From the NCBI GenBank assembly GCA_964590135.1, contig CAZPVX010000010.1, forward strand, positions 62,001-126,000: a DNA stretch of 64,000 nucleotides. The letters are read 5' to 3'. Positions within the stretch are counted from its first letter, which is position 1. Each line of letters starts with the position of its first letter. Positions 8,472-17,342 of the stretch are shown here, one piece after another. This DNA is from JBDHWI01 sp964590135 (GTDB lineage Bacteria > Chloroflexota > Anaerolineae > J036 > Brachytrichaceae). The notes below the pieces were generated by a model. It worked only from the letters and a program-made list of their open reading frames with translations. It did not search any database and was not told the origin of the DNA. Position numbers and translations under genes: made by a program.

Positions 8472-9093
8472 AGATATGGACGAAGATGACGGCGGCGATG
8501 ATGACCCATGAGTATTTGGCGAGATCGTTGTCAATGAAGGCGAGCGGAATGGAGAGCAGAAACACCGCCGGCGCGATCAATGTGCGCAGCATCATGCGCT
8601 GCCAGAGTTTCGGCTCGATGAGATGATCGAGCAGGCGGCCGCCGTTTGTCGAATAGAACCACATGCTGGCGGAAGCCAGCCCAACCAGCCCCATCACCGC
8701 TGCATACAAGAGTGTTGCGATGCTGTTGCCGGTCTCGCTGAGGAGCGCGGTGACAAAAGGCACGAGGCCGATGAATGACAGCAGGATCAGATTCAGCCAC
8801 AACAGAACACGGTCGTAGCGTCGGATGAGGTTGAACATGCGATGGTGGCCCAGCCAGTACAGGCCGATGATGAAGAAGCTCAGGAAATACGCCAGAAATT
8901 TTGGGAGCATCGCGACCAAGGCAGCGGCTGTGGCCGCGTTGCTGGGGTGCTCCACGCTCTCTGGCAGGCGCAAATCCAGCGCCAGCAGCGTGATGATGAT
9001 GGCAAATACGGCGTCGCTGAAGAAGATCAATCGTTCCAGCCCCAGCGATTTTTCTGCTTGCGCCGGTGACGCCGGCGTGCGGGTTTCGCTCAT
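8470..9093 (-). CDS. TMEM175-family (DUF1211) potassium channel
   Basis: 207 residues from ATG 9093 (MSETRTPAS). A longer in-frame start at 9183 would overlap the divergent PLP-enzyme gene and is unlikely. The first membrane segment carries the family hallmark FSDAVFAIIITLLALDL; FSD followed by hydrophobic residues is the pore helix of bacterial TMEM175 K+ channels. Further segments follow (FLAYFLSFFIIGLYWLGHHRMF, WLNLILLSFIGLVPF, TLLYAAVMGLVGL, VFLLSIPLAFI, WVIIAAVIFVHI), six in all as expected. The protein stops right at the end of its sixth membrane segment, and the stop codon overlaps the boundary of a MITE-like element, so a short C-terminal tail may have been lost. Confidence 0.88.
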   Translation of the reverse strand: MSETRTPASPAQAEKSLGLERLIFFSDAVFAIIITLLALDLRLPESVEHPSNAATAAALVAMLPKFLAYFLSFFIIGLYWLGHHRMFNLIRRYDRVLLWLNLILLSFIGLVPFVTALLSETGNSIATLLYAAVMGLVGLASASMWFYSTNGGRLLDHLIEPKLWQRMMLRTLIAPAVFLLSIPLAFIDNDLAKYSWVIIAAVIFVHI

Positions 9094-9156
9094 ACTGTCG
9101 ATTATTGTGCGCTGCAATCCGCAAACGCAAATCCGCAATCCGTTAGACTTGCCGGC

Positions 9157-10302
9157 ATGAACTTCGAGACGCTTGCGATCCACGCCGGCCAGTCGCCCGA
9201 CCCGGCCTACGGTGCCGTGATGACACCGATCTACCAGACGTCAACCTACGCACAGAAGAAGATGGGCGAGGCGGCATATGACTATGCCCGCACCGCCAAC
9301 CCCACGCGCACTGCGCTGCAAGATTGCATCGCCGCGCTGGAAGGGGGCCGGCATGGCCTCGCGTATGCATCGGGCATGGCGGCCATCGATAACATTCTCA
9401 AGCTGCTCAAGCCCGGCGACCATGTGCTGGCCGGCAACGATGCCTATGGCGGCACCTATCGCATCTTCAAGCGCGTGTATGAAGACTACGGCATCACGTT
9501 TTCATTCGTGGAGATGAGCGACCTCGCGGCGGTGAAGGCAGCCATCCAGCCGGCCACGCGCATGGTGTGGATCGCGGCGGCGACCAATTCGCTGCACAAG
9601 GTGGCTGATCTGCGCACCATTGCAGCGATTCGAGACGAGGTCGCGGAGACAGCCGGCCGGACGCGCCTACAGATCGTTGTGGACAATACGTTTGCCTCGC
9701 CATATTTGCAGCAGCCGCTGAAGTTGGGCGCGGACATCGTGGTGCATAGCGCGACGAAATATCTGGGCGGCCACAGCGACGTGGTGAATGGGCTGGTCGT
9801 GCTGAACGACGAGGAGACCTTTGTGAAGCTGAAGTTCTTGCAGAATGCCGTCGGCGCGGTGCCGGCGCCGCTTGAATGCTTCCTCGTGCTGCGTGGCATC
9901 AAGACGTTGCACGTGCGCATGGAGCGGCACAGCGCAAACGCGATGAAGATCGCAACATGGCTGGAGTCGCATCCGAAGGTGCAGCAGGTCAATTACCCCG
10001 GTCTGGAGTCGCACCCGCAGCACGGCATTGCGCAAAAGCAGATGTGCGCGTTTGGCGGCATGATCTCATTCGTGGTCAAGGGCGGGCCGGCGGAGGCGCA
10101 GCGCATCGCGGAGGCAACGAAGATATTTGCGCTCGCTGAATCGCTCGGCGGCGTGGAGTCGTTGATCGAGGTGCCGGCGGCCATGACCCACATGAGTGTC
10201 GCCAACTCGCCGCTGGCCGTCGATCCCGCGCTTATTCGCCTGAGCGCAGGCATCGAAAATGTCGATGATCTGATCGCTGATCTGGAGCAGGCGATGCAGT
10301 AG
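9157..10302 (+). CDS. Cystathionine gamma-synthase/gamma-lyase family PLP enzyme
   Basis: 381 residues, full length for the Cys/Met-metabolism PLP-dependent family (fold type I, cytoplasmic, tetrameric). Visible landmarks: TLAIHAGQ at the start, PIYQTSTY, YDYARTANPTR, ALEGGRHGLAYASGMAAI, the PLP-aspartate strand VVDNTFASPYLQQP, the PLP lysine in SATKYLGGHSD (Lys201), and the end motif LIRLSAGIENVDDLIADL. It would act on O-acyl-homoserine or cystathionine in the transsulfuration pathway; synthase or lyase cannot be told apart by eye. One oddity: the usual ETPTNP motif near residue 150 reads AAATNSLHKV. It is divergent from the TMEM175 gene, with a 63-base gap that contains short AATCCGCAA-type repeats. 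Confidence 0.93.
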   Translation: MNFETLAIHAGQSPDPAYGAVMTPIYQTSTYAQKKMGEAAYDYARTANPTRTALQDCIAALEGGRHGLAYASGMAAIDNILKLLKPGDHVLAGNDAYGGTYRIFKRVYEDYGITFSFVEMSDLAAVKAAIQPATRMVWIAAATNSLHKVADLRTIAAIRDEVAETAGRTRLQIVVDNTFASPYLQQPLKLGADIVVHSATKYLGGHSDVVNGLVVLNDEETFVKLKFLQNAVGAVPAPLECFLVLRGIKTLHVRMERHSANAMKIATWLESHPKVQQVNYPGLESHPQHGIAQKQMCAFGGMISFVVKGGPAEAQRIAEATKIFALAESLGGVESLIEVPAAMTHMSVANSPLAVDPALIRLSAGIENVDDLIADLEQAMQ

Positions 10303-10390
10303 ATGGCGCTGATGGAGTTGAACAAGCTGTTTGGCAGTGTATCGAGGCGCAAACAACCCTGGATGAGTCGTGCTGATGAAGCAATATTCG

Positions 10391-10407
10391 CAATGCAAGA
10401 TGCATTG
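10391..10407. promoter_or_regulatory. Short inverted repeat upstream of the secreted DUF11-type protein
   Basis: CAATGCA-AGA-TGCATTG is a perfect 7-base inverted repeat with a 3-base spacer, in the AT-richer 248-base gap between the PLP enzyme and the secreted protein at 10551. It could be an operator or a chance palindrome. No convincing -35/-10 pair was found nearby and nothing else in 10303-10550 can be assigned. Confidence 0.25.
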
Positions 10408-10550
10408 TTGCCGCCTGCGCGTCATAATGTGATTTTCTGTGCGTGCTGGATTGCAGTATGCAGAGTGGTCTGCGACTATCTTGAGAAGGAGAATTCGACA
10501 CTTGCATGCGCTCGCACACTCATCTCACCACAGGGAAATAACGATACGGA

Positions 10551-12152
10551 ATGTTCAAAGAAATAACATATCGTGGGCTGCCGCGCATACTCGTGATAAT
10601 GCTTTTTGTGACCGGCGCGCTGACTGCGCAATCTGCATTCGGGTCTGAGGGTCTTGACCAGAACGTGCGGTCTTTCAACATTCGCTATGAGGCCACCTTC
10701 AACGGAAACATCCTTTTGATCGGGAATAGCCTGCTCGCGTGCCGGCCGGGATCGATCGGCTATGAACACGGCACGCGCTGTGAGGATGCGCAATCCTCCC
10801 CGGGCTTGGAACCGGGCATCGACAACAACAATTTTGACATGCTGAACATCGATGTTGACGATGACCCTTCAACCTTCAACTCCAGCAGCGCCGTGCTGAG
10901 CCTGCCTGCCGGCGCGCAAGTCACCTTCGCCGGCCTGTATTGGGGCGCGTTCAGCAGCATTGAAGACAAACCGGCCAACCCTCAACGTGTTGTCGTGAAG
11001 CTGCGCACACCTGGCAGCGCCAGTTACACACAGTTGATTGCAATGCAATTGGACGATGTTCTTATTAGCGGGCAAGGCACAGCCTATCAGGGCTTCGTCG
11101 ACGTCACTCAGCAGGTCAATGCAGCCGGCTCAGGCTCATATTTGGTCGGCGACGTGACTGCTGTGCAGGGGCCAGGACGCCACGCCGGTTGGGCGTTGGT
11201 CGTCGCATACAACAATCCGGTGGAGGCATTGCGCAACCTGACCATCTATGATGGGTTTGAGTTCGTTCCTGACTTCAAGCCAATTGTCATCCCATTGAGC
11301 GGCTTCCTGACGCCCGCGATCGGGCCGGTCCATATGACGCTTGGCATCTATGGGTCAGACGGCGACCGCGGCAGCATCGGCGATCATATGCTGCTGAACA
11401 GCACGCTCATTTCCGATAGCGTGAATCCGGCCGACAACGTGTTCAACAGCACGATTTCAGCCAATGGCTCGAACGTCACCGCGCGCGTGCCATCCCATGT
11501 CAACACGATGAGCATCGATGTTGACCAGTTGGACGCGAGTAACATCCTGCCAAACAACGCCACAACCGCCACCCTGACGCTCTACCCCATGGATGAGAAG
11601 TTCTTGCCAGGGCTGGTAACGTTCTCCACGCTCGTCTATCAGCCGGCCATTCAGATCGAGACGCGCGTGAATGATTTGAACGGCGATCAGGTGCATCCAG
11701 GTGACACATTGGAGTACACAGTCATCCTTACGAATACGGGCTCGATTGCGTCGAACGATACCCGCCTGGCTGTGACACTGCCGGCCGGCGCGACCTATGT
11801 GCCTGGCACGCTCAACATTGCAAATAACGCAGGTGGCCCAGTCGGCCCGCAGACGGACGTGGCCGGCGACGACCTGGGCGAGGCCGGCAATGGCGTGTTG
11901 AATATGCGGCTGGGTGCAGGCGCAGATAGCACGGCAGGCGGAAGCATTGCCTACAACGCCGGCGCCACGGTGTCGTATCGCGTCGTGGTGGCCGGACCGA
12001 TTACCAACCAGATCGTCCTGTCCAACAGATCGGACGCGGTTTTCCGCAGCGCCAACCATGCAACTGCCGTGCTGACCAGCACCAAGACGTTCAACGTTAT
12101 TGCATCGCCCAAGGCGCGTTTGCTGTTGCCGATCGTCATCAATAATCCGTAG
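10551..12152 (+). CDS. Secreted surface protein with DUF11-type domain
   Basis: 533 residues with a signal peptide (hydrophobic run around residues 14-30, cut near SAFGS). The central part is beta-rich with Asp-rich loops (NIDVDDDPSTF). Residues from about 365 on form a DUF11/CARDB-like repeat: HPGDTLEYTVILTNTGS, ASNDTRLAVTLPAGATYVPGT, and a closing ATVSYRVVV. Such domains build stalks of bacterial surface proteins. The last residues, ARLLLPIVINNP, resemble the LP-type C-terminal tail on many Chloroflexota secreted proteins. The N-terminal 340 residues resemble fold parts described in DUF3344-type surface proteins, but I cannot assign them firmly. An intrinsic terminator follows at 12184. Confidence 0.78.
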   Translation: MFKEITYRGLPRILVIMLFVTGALTAQSAFGSEGLDQNVRSFNIRYEATFNGNILLIGNSLLACRPGSIGYEHGTRCEDAQSSPGLEPGIDNNNFDMLNIDVDDDPSTFNSSSAVLSLPAGAQVTFAGLYWGAFSSIEDKPANPQRVVVKLRTPGSASYTQLIAMQLDDVLISGQGTAYQGFVDVTQQVNAAGSGSYLVGDVTAVQGPGRHAGWALVVAYNNPVEALRNLTIYDGFEFVPDFKPIVIPLSGFLTPAIGPVHMTLGIYGSDGDRGSIGDHMLLNSTLISDSVNPADNVFNSTISANGSNVTARVPSHVNTMSIDVDQLDASNILPNNATTATLTLYPMDEKFLPGLVTFSTLVYQPAIQIETRVNDLNGDQVHPGDTLEYTVILTNTGSIASNDTRLAVTLPAGATYVPGTLNIANNAGGPVGPQTDVAGDDLGEAGNGVLNMRLGAGADSTAGGSIAYNAGATVSYRVVVAGPITNQIVLSNRSDAVFRSANHATAVLTSTKTFNVIASPKARLLLPIVINNP

Positions 12153-12170
12153 TCACAAGCATGCTGCGTG

Positions 12171-13751
12171 TCAGCGTCTGAAACGCCGTGCAACCAGCGA
12201 AATTGCGGGTTGCACGGCGTCGTTTTTCACCAGCGACGACAGGGCGAAATACGCAGCAGCGCCGATCGCCATTGCTGCAAGCGTAGCGAGCAGGCCATCG
12301 CCGGCCAGCGCCAGCCACGCAATGATCAAACCGCCCATCCCCAGCGCCGCAACCGCGCTCTTGACGAACGTCATCGCAACTGCACGTGAGCGAATGCGCG
12401 GTTCGCGCCGTGCCAGCAGCGCATATAGCGCAATGGCTTCGAGCGCGGTGGCGATTGAATTTGCCAGCGCCAGCCCGCCGAAGGGCAACAGGCCAAGCGC
12501 TGCAAAAACAGGCATCAGCAACAGGCTGAGCGCGATGTTGGCAATCATGCTGGCCACCGCGAAGATGGCCGGCCGCATGCTGTCCTTGAGCGCATAGAAT
12601 CCGCGCGTCACCAATTCCAGCACGGCATGGCCGATCAAGCCGGTGCCGTACATCGCCAGCGCAAATGCCACCAATGTGGTGGATTGTGCATCGAACTGGC
12701 CGCGCTCGAACAGGATGCGAATGATGGGCCGGCCCAGCACGATCAACCCGATGCTGGCCGGTGCGCTGAGCGCGATGCTGATGCACAGCGCCTGCGTGAA
12801 AGACGCGGCGAACTGATCGTGCTCACCCCTGGCTGCATGCGCGCTGATGGTCGGGAAGAGCGCTGTGCCGATGGCCTGCGCGATCACAGCGAGCGGCAGG
12901 ATCATGATGGCGAAAGCGTTGTTGATGGCCGACACGCCGCCGGCGATGCCGGATGCCAATGACACCGTCACGAGCGTGTTGACCTGCACCGCGCTTAAGC
13001 CCAGCACGCGCGGCGGCATCATGCGCAGAATTTGCCCGACGTCGGATTTGAGATCTGATGTGGAGAGATGGAGATTGGGGGGCGCCTGGGCCGCCTCGCG
13101 CAGCCGCCAATCTTTTATCGCCACCCGCCAGAGTACCGGCAACTGCACCGCCAGGTGCATCAATGCGCCCAGCACCACGCCCCACGCCAGGCCATACACG
13201 CCCATGCCGGCCAACAGCGTCGCGCCAATCACCATGCCGAGTTGATACAGTGTGGGGGAGAGCGCCGGCGCGAGGAACGCGTCGTTCGATTGCAGCACGC
13301 CCATCAGCAGCCCGCTCACGCCGAAGATCACGGTCGAGACCAGCATGATGCGCATGAGCGAGGCGGTGAGCGCGACCTGCGCTGTGCTGAACTGGCGCGC
13401 GACGACGTTTGCGATCAATTGCGGGGCGAACACGCCGGCGATTGCCGCGAGCGCGCCGAGCGCCGCGAATACGATCAGCGCGACCGTTTGCGCCAGCCGC
13501 CAGGCATGGGCGTGCTGGTTGTGGCTGAGCCGCGCAACGTAGGTGGGGATGAAGGCCGAGGCCAGCGCGCCGCCGGCCAGCAGCCCGAACAACAGATCGG
13601 GGATGATGAACGCTGCGCGAAAGGCGTCTTGTTCAGCGCCGGTGCCGAAGCGCGCGTTGATGATGAGGCGCGCGAGGAAGCCGGCGAGGTTGCTGACGAT
13701 GTAGGCCGCGCCAACAATGGCTGCGGCGCGCGCGACGGAGCGGCGTTGCAT
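12171..13751 (-). CDS. murJ: Lipid II flippase MurJ/MviN
   Basis: 526 residues with about 14 hydrophobic segments, the expected size for MurJ, a MOP-superfamily flippase moving lipid II across the cytoplasmic membrane in peptidoglycan synthesis. The N-terminus is typical: an AAAIVGAAYIVSNLAGFLAR segment, the ARFGTGAEQDAF loop, and RAAFIIPDLLFGLLAGGALASAFIPTY after it. LMGVLQSNDAFLAPALSP and the downstream RILFERGQFD motif (cognate of the conserved LFERG...) are also present. It is convergent with the secreted protein gene; the last bases of its coding region overlap that gene's terminator hairpin. No second peptidoglycan gene is nearby. Confidence 0.93.
   Translation of the reverse strand: MQRRSVARAAAIVGAAYIVSNLAGFLARLIINARFGTGAEQDAFRAAFIIPDLLFGLLAGGALASAFIPTYVARLSHNQHAHAWRLAQTVALIVFAALGALAAIAGVFAPQLIANVVARQFSTAQVALTASLMRIMLVSTVIFGVSGLLMGVLQSNDAFLAPALSPTLYQLGMVIGATLLAGMGVYGLAWGVVLGALMHLAVQLPVLWRVAIKDWRLREAAQAPPNLHLSTSDLKSDVGQILRMMPPRVLGLSAVQVNTLVTVSLASGIAGGVSAINNAFAIMILPLAVIAQAIGTALFPTISAHAARGEHDQFAASFTQALCISIALSAPASIGLIVLGRPIIRILFERGQFDAQSTTLVAFALAMYGTGLIGHAVLELVTRGFYALKDSMRPAIFAVASMIANIALSLLLMPVFAALGLLPFGGLALANSIATALEAIALYALLARREPRIRSRAVAMTFVKSAVAALGMGGLIIAWLALAGDGLLATLAAMAIGAAAYFALSSLVKNDAVQPAISLVARRFRR
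12184..12227 (+). terminator. Intrinsic terminator of the secreted DUF11-type gene, inside the murJ 3' end
   Basis: A perfect 12-base stem, CGCCGTGCAACC (12184-12195) with GGTTGCACGGCG (12208-12219), is followed by TCGTTTTT on the plus strand. It lies 31 bases past the stop codon of the gene at 10551 and within the last coding bases of the convergent murJ, so the murJ C-terminus is encoded by the stem. Confidence 0.75.
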
Positions 13752-13825
13752 GAGCTACCATTCTCGCATGACCCCTGAATACAGTCGCGCGCTGTTCACT
13801 CGATGAGGTCGGCAAGCGCGAGAGA

Positions 13826-16420
13826 TCATGACGACAGCGCAAGCTCACATGCCTCCTCCAAAGTCATCGTCTGGCCGGCGGCCCAGGCGCGATTGAACAT
13901 ATCGTCGCCCAAGCCGGCGCGGCAGGCGGCGATGTCGCGCTCGTATTCGGCCATGTCCGCCGGCGCCAGAAATGGCGGCTGGCTATCGAAGCAGCCTTGC
14001 GCGGCGCTGAGCAACTGCGTGGCCAGTTCGGGTTGATGACGCTCCAGTGCGATGCCGCCAATCGCAGCGGTGCAGCGCGCCGCCATGCCGGCCTTGTGCA
14101 GCCGGCAAAACACGTTCAGCGCCTGCGCCAGCAGCGCCAGCGCGTCGGCCAGCCGGCCCTGCCTGCGCCGCAGCCGCGACAGGTGGTGTTGCGCCATAGC
14201 TTCTCCTGCAACATTGCCGACTTCACGATACAGCTGCAGGGCGGCTGCCAGCTCTTCTTCGGCAGCCGGCCAGTTGCCCAGCAGATAGCTTGTTTCGCCA
14301 AGATTTTCATAGCCGCTGGCGATGACACCCTTTGCGCCAAGCCGTTTGAAATTGTCCAGCGCATCAAGATACAACTCACGGCTCCGCGCGATGTTGCCCT
14401 GTTGGCCGGCGATCAACCCCAACCCCCAGATGGCATAGCCCATGCCTTCCTCATCACCCAGCAGCCGAAACAGCATGTGGCTTTCATGAAGCTGGCGTGT
14501 TGCACGCTCGTAATCAGCATTCTGCTCGCGCGACATGTGCGAGAGATCAAGCAGCGCCTGTGCGATGCCGCGCGTGTCTCCAAGCGCGCGAAAGAGCGCC
14601 AGTCCTTCTTCGAAGCATTGCATGGCTGCTTCACAGCCCACGCTGGAATAACGCGCCCAGCCCAGCGCCATGATGGCGCGCGCGAGGTTGTGCTCATCGT
14701 CGCAGGCGCGATAGATCGTGACACTCGCCTCAGCGTGTTGAAGTGCGGCGTCGGGCTGGTTCATCGACCGTGCGAGCCGCCCCAGCCAGTACAGCGCGCC
14801 GGCGCGCGTCAACACATCCCCCTGCGTTCCCTCCAGCGCAGTCTCCAGCCAGCGCTGGCCCTCGCGCCACAAGCCGGCGGTATGCCACAGCGCGCCTAAC
14901 GCGACGCACATGCGCAGCAGCGCCGGCGCGTCGTGCTGCGCATGCCATGCCAGCGCAGCGCGCAGGTTGCCCAACTCACGCTCCAGCCGGCGCAGCCACA
15001 CCTGCGGCGAAGGACCGTTCAGCGCCGGCTGGGCTTGCAGCGCAAGCGAAAGGAAATAACGAGCATGGCGCTCGATGGTTTCACGCGCTCCCTCTGCCGC
15101 GAGTTGTTCCTGGGCATATTCGCGAATCGTCTCCAGCAAGGCAAAGCGCGGCTCTTCGCCATCGAATGGCCTTTCGATCAGCAGGCATTTGTCGATCAAC
15201 GAAGCCAACGCGTTCCAGGTGGAGACAGCCTGCTGCTCGGCATTCAAGCGTGAATGAGGATCTGCGACGATCTGCTCTGCGGCTGCCAGATCAAAGCTAC
15301 CGACGAACACCGCGAGCTGGCAGAACGTGACTTGCTCTTGGGGTGAGAGTAGGCGATGACTCCATGCGATGGCTTCGCGCAAGGTGCGCTGCCGCGCCGG
15401 CAAACTGCCGGCGCTATCAGCAACCAGCCCCAGCCGGAGATGCTCGCCGGCCAGTCGCTCCAGCAAAGTGGATGGCGACATCAGCTTCGCCCGCGCGGCG
15501 ATCAATTCAATCGCCAGCGGTAAACCGTCCATGCGCCGGCAGATCGATTCGATGCTCGCCAGGTCCGCGCCGGCGGGCTTGAAATGCGCGTTGGCTGCCT
15601 GGGCGCACGTGATGAACAGCGCCGCTGCTGACGCCGGCGACAGCGGCTCGATCTGGATGACCTGCTCGCCTTGCGCATGCAATCGCTCGCGGCTGGTAAC
15701 CAGTATCCGCACATTCCGGCACTCGGCCAGCAGCGCTGACACCTTGCGCGCCGCCGGCAGCACCTGCTCGAAGTTGTCCAGCACGATCAACATCGACCGC
15801 TCGCCCAGGCGCGCTTGAAGCACGGTCAGAGTGGCTTCCGATGCGGAAGTCTCCAGATTGTCGCGGAGCGCGTCAAGCGCGTTGCTGATGGCCACTACGA
15901 CGAGATCTGCATCTCGAATGGGTGAGAGGTCGACGAAGAGGATGCCGTCGCGGAAGGGCAGCGACTGGGCTGCTGCGAATGCCCCGACTGCGAAGCGCTC
16001 AGCGACGCGCACTGCCAGCACGGTCTTGCCTACGCCGCCCGGGCCGACCAGCGTGAGCAGGCGGCCATCGCCCTGCGCCAGGCAGCGCGAAATGTGGTCA
16101 ATCTCTGTCTCTCGTCCGATCAACGCCGGCGACCCCGCCGGCAGGTTGTTGGGGATCAGGCAGAGCAGCGGCTCGCAGGAATCCAGCGATTGCACATTGC
16201 CGCGCGCAAAAGCGACGAAGGTCTCGCGCTCAGCCGGCGGGATGCGCAGCGCAGTTGCAAGCACCTGCGCGACCTCGTCAGAGGGCCGGCGCTCGCCGAT
16301 CTCAATCTTCTCGATGGTGATGAGAGCGCAGGCAACACGATCTGCCAGCGCCTGGCGCGTCATGCCGAGCGCCTTGCGACGCTGCCTGACCCACACGCCG
16401 AAGGATGCTGAATCTGCCAT
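13826..16420 (-). CDS. XRE-type HTH / NB-ARC ATPase / TPR transcription regulator
   Basis: 864 residues from ATG 16420, preceded by GCGAGGTAA as a Shine-Dalgarno; a 27-codon longer frame exists but has no such site. Residues ~5-65 are a canonical XRE helix-turn-helix (FGVWVRQRRKALGMTRQALA...ITIEKIEIGERRPS). The STAND ATPase carries Walker A LVGPGGVGKTVLA, Walker B MLIVLDNFEQV, sensor strand VRILVTSRERL and GLPLAIELIAARAKL. The second half is a TPR superhelix with repeats such as ARAIMALGWARY and GYENLGETSYLLGNWPAAEEEL. This architecture is a frequent stand-alone regulator in Chloroflexota and Actinobacteria. It is divergent from the YdhR-rhodanese gene (124-base gap), so that gene and those after it are its most likely targets. 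Confidence 0.9.
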   Translation of the reverse strand: MADSASFGVWVRQRRKALGMTRQALADRVACALITIEKIEIGERRPSDEVAQVLATALRIPPAERETFVAFARGNVQSLDSCEPLLCLIPNNLPAGSPALIGRETEIDHISRCLAQGDGRLLTLVGPGGVGKTVLAVRVAERFAVGAFAAAQSLPFRDGILFVDLSPIRDADLVVVAISNALDALRDNLETSASEATLTVLQARLGERSMLIVLDNFEQVLPAARKVSALLAECRNVRILVTSRERLHAQGEQVIQIEPLSPASAAALFITCAQAANAHFKPAGADLASIESICRRMDGLPLAIELIAARAKLMSPSTLLERLAGEHLRLGLVADSAGSLPARQRTLREAIAWSHRLLSPQEQVTFCQLAVFVGSFDLAAAEQIVADPHSRLNAEQQAVSTWNALASLIDKCLLIERPFDGEEPRFALLETIREYAQEQLAAEGARETIERHARYFLSLALQAQPALNGPSPQVWLRRLERELGNLRAALAWHAQHDAPALLRMCVALGALWHTAGLWREGQRWLETALEGTQGDVLTRAGALYWLGRLARSMNQPDAALQHAEASVTIYRACDDEHNLARAIMALGWARYSSVGCEAAMQCFEEGLALFRALGDTRGIAQALLDLSHMSREQNADYERATRQLHESHMLFRLLGDEEGMGYAIWGLGLIAGQQGNIARSRELYLDALDNFKRLGAKGVIASGYENLGETSYLLGNWPAAEEELAAALQLYREVGNVAGEAMAQHHLSRLRRRQGRLADALALLAQALNVFCRLHKAGMAARCTAAIGGIALERHQPELATQLLSAAQGCFDSQPPFLAPADMAEYERDIAACRAGLGDDMFNRAWAAGQTMTLEEACELALSS

Positions 16421-16544
16421 GCGCTTACCTCGCAAAACACCGAGGCCGAGCCAAATCGTGTATGGGTGATTGTATGACTGCATGCCTTTTCTTTCCACCA
16501 TTGGCCTGCTGAAATAGGTGCGTATTCAAGAAAGGAGGCCTGCC

Positions 16545-17279
16545 ATGACACAGCGAATTTTGCATATCCGAGGCCGGTTGGTGGTTCCGGCCAGGGAATT
16601 TGAGCGAGAAACCAACGCAGATGCTGCGCGACCATTCCTGGATGTGCCAGGATTGCTCTGGAAGCTCGCGTTTGTCAGCCACGACGGGCGCGAAGCCGGC
16701 GGCATCTATCTGTTCAAGGACGAGGCCAGCCTGCGTGAGTTTGCGGAGGGACCCATCGTCGCAGCGTTGAACAAGCTCCCTGTCTGGACCGACTTGACCG
16801 TGCAGCAACTCGACATCCTGGAGGATTTCTCGAAGGTGCTGCACGCGCCGTTTGGACCGCACTACGAGGCAAAAGGCGCCATCTCATTCGCGCAGATGGC
16901 TGAGGAGGCTTTCCGCACCGTGCCGGCGATCAAGCCCATGGAGGCGCAACGCCGGCAAAAAGAGCAGCCTGAATTGCTGATCATCGATGTGCGAGATGCT
17001 GCTGACATTGCGCAGACCGGCACCGTGCCGGGCGCGATCAACATCTCGTACGGATCGCTGACCTACATGGCTGACAGCCATGTGCCGGAAGCATGGCGGC
17101 ATCCGCAAATGGCAGATCGTTCGCGACCCATCATCACCACCTGCATCCTGGGGCCGCTCGGCGCGCTGGGCGGCAAGCTGTTGCACGACATGGGCTTCAG
17201 CGATGTGCGGATTCTGGAGGGCGGCGTGCAGGCGTGGATGGATGCCGGCCTGCCGGTGACAAAGAACGGCGCCAGATAG
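16545..17279 (+). CDS. YdhR-like domain fused to a rhodanese domain
   Basis: 244 residues from ATG 16545, chosen for the strong Shine-Dalgarno AAAGGAGG seven bases upstream. Residues ~1-105 resemble the YdhR/putative-monooxygenase ferredoxin-like fold (QRILHIRGRLVVP, GLLWKLAFVSHDG, GGIYLFKDEASLREF). Residues ~135-244 are a rhodanese-like domain: ELLIIDVRDAADIAQTG, VPGAINISYGSL, the Cys loop ITTCILGPLGALGGK and ILEGGVQAWMDAGLPV. The loop Cys is kept, so sulfur transfer or persulfide chemistry is possible, though the loop is atypical. Cytoplasmic. Its 3' end is duplicated 1.2 kb downstream (see the 25-bp repeat). Confidence 0.82.
   Translation: MTQRILHIRGRLVVPAREFERETNADAARPFLDVPGLLWKLAFVSHDGREAGGIYLFKDEASLREFAEGPIVAALNKLPVWTDLTVQQLDILEDFSKVLHAPFGPHYEAKGAISFAQMAEEAFRTVPAIKPMEAQRRQKEQPELLIIDVRDAADIAQTGTVPGAINISYGSLTYMADSHVPEAWRHPQMADRSRPIITTCILGPLGALGGKLLHDMGFSDVRILEGGVQAWMDAGLPVTKNGAR
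17253..17277. repeat. 25-bp direct repeat, copy 1
   Basis: The bases CCGGTGACAAAG... to ...CGCCAGAT at 17253-17277, which encode the last residues (VTKNGAR) of the YdhR-rhodanese protein, recur without mismatch at 18474-18498. The two copies bracket the kinase gene exactly, as expected if that gene arrived by an insertion or duplication event at the 3' end of the rhodanese gene. Confidence 0.8.
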
Positions 17280-17342
17280 CGTCACAGAGCAAAGTGCGCT
17301 GCGGCTTGCCCACGCCGGCGCTGAGCACATTGAAGAACACCC

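Noticed and set aside
10303..10566. 87-codon frame directly after the PLP-enzyme gene
   Set aside because: No ribosome site, no recognisable features, and it overlaps the start of the secreted-protein gene; region looks like a promoter.
1..16420. Defence island made of trypsin-NUC, two STAND proteins and other genes
   Set aside because: The genes are interspersed with metabolic genes, have separate promoters and no known defence-system order.
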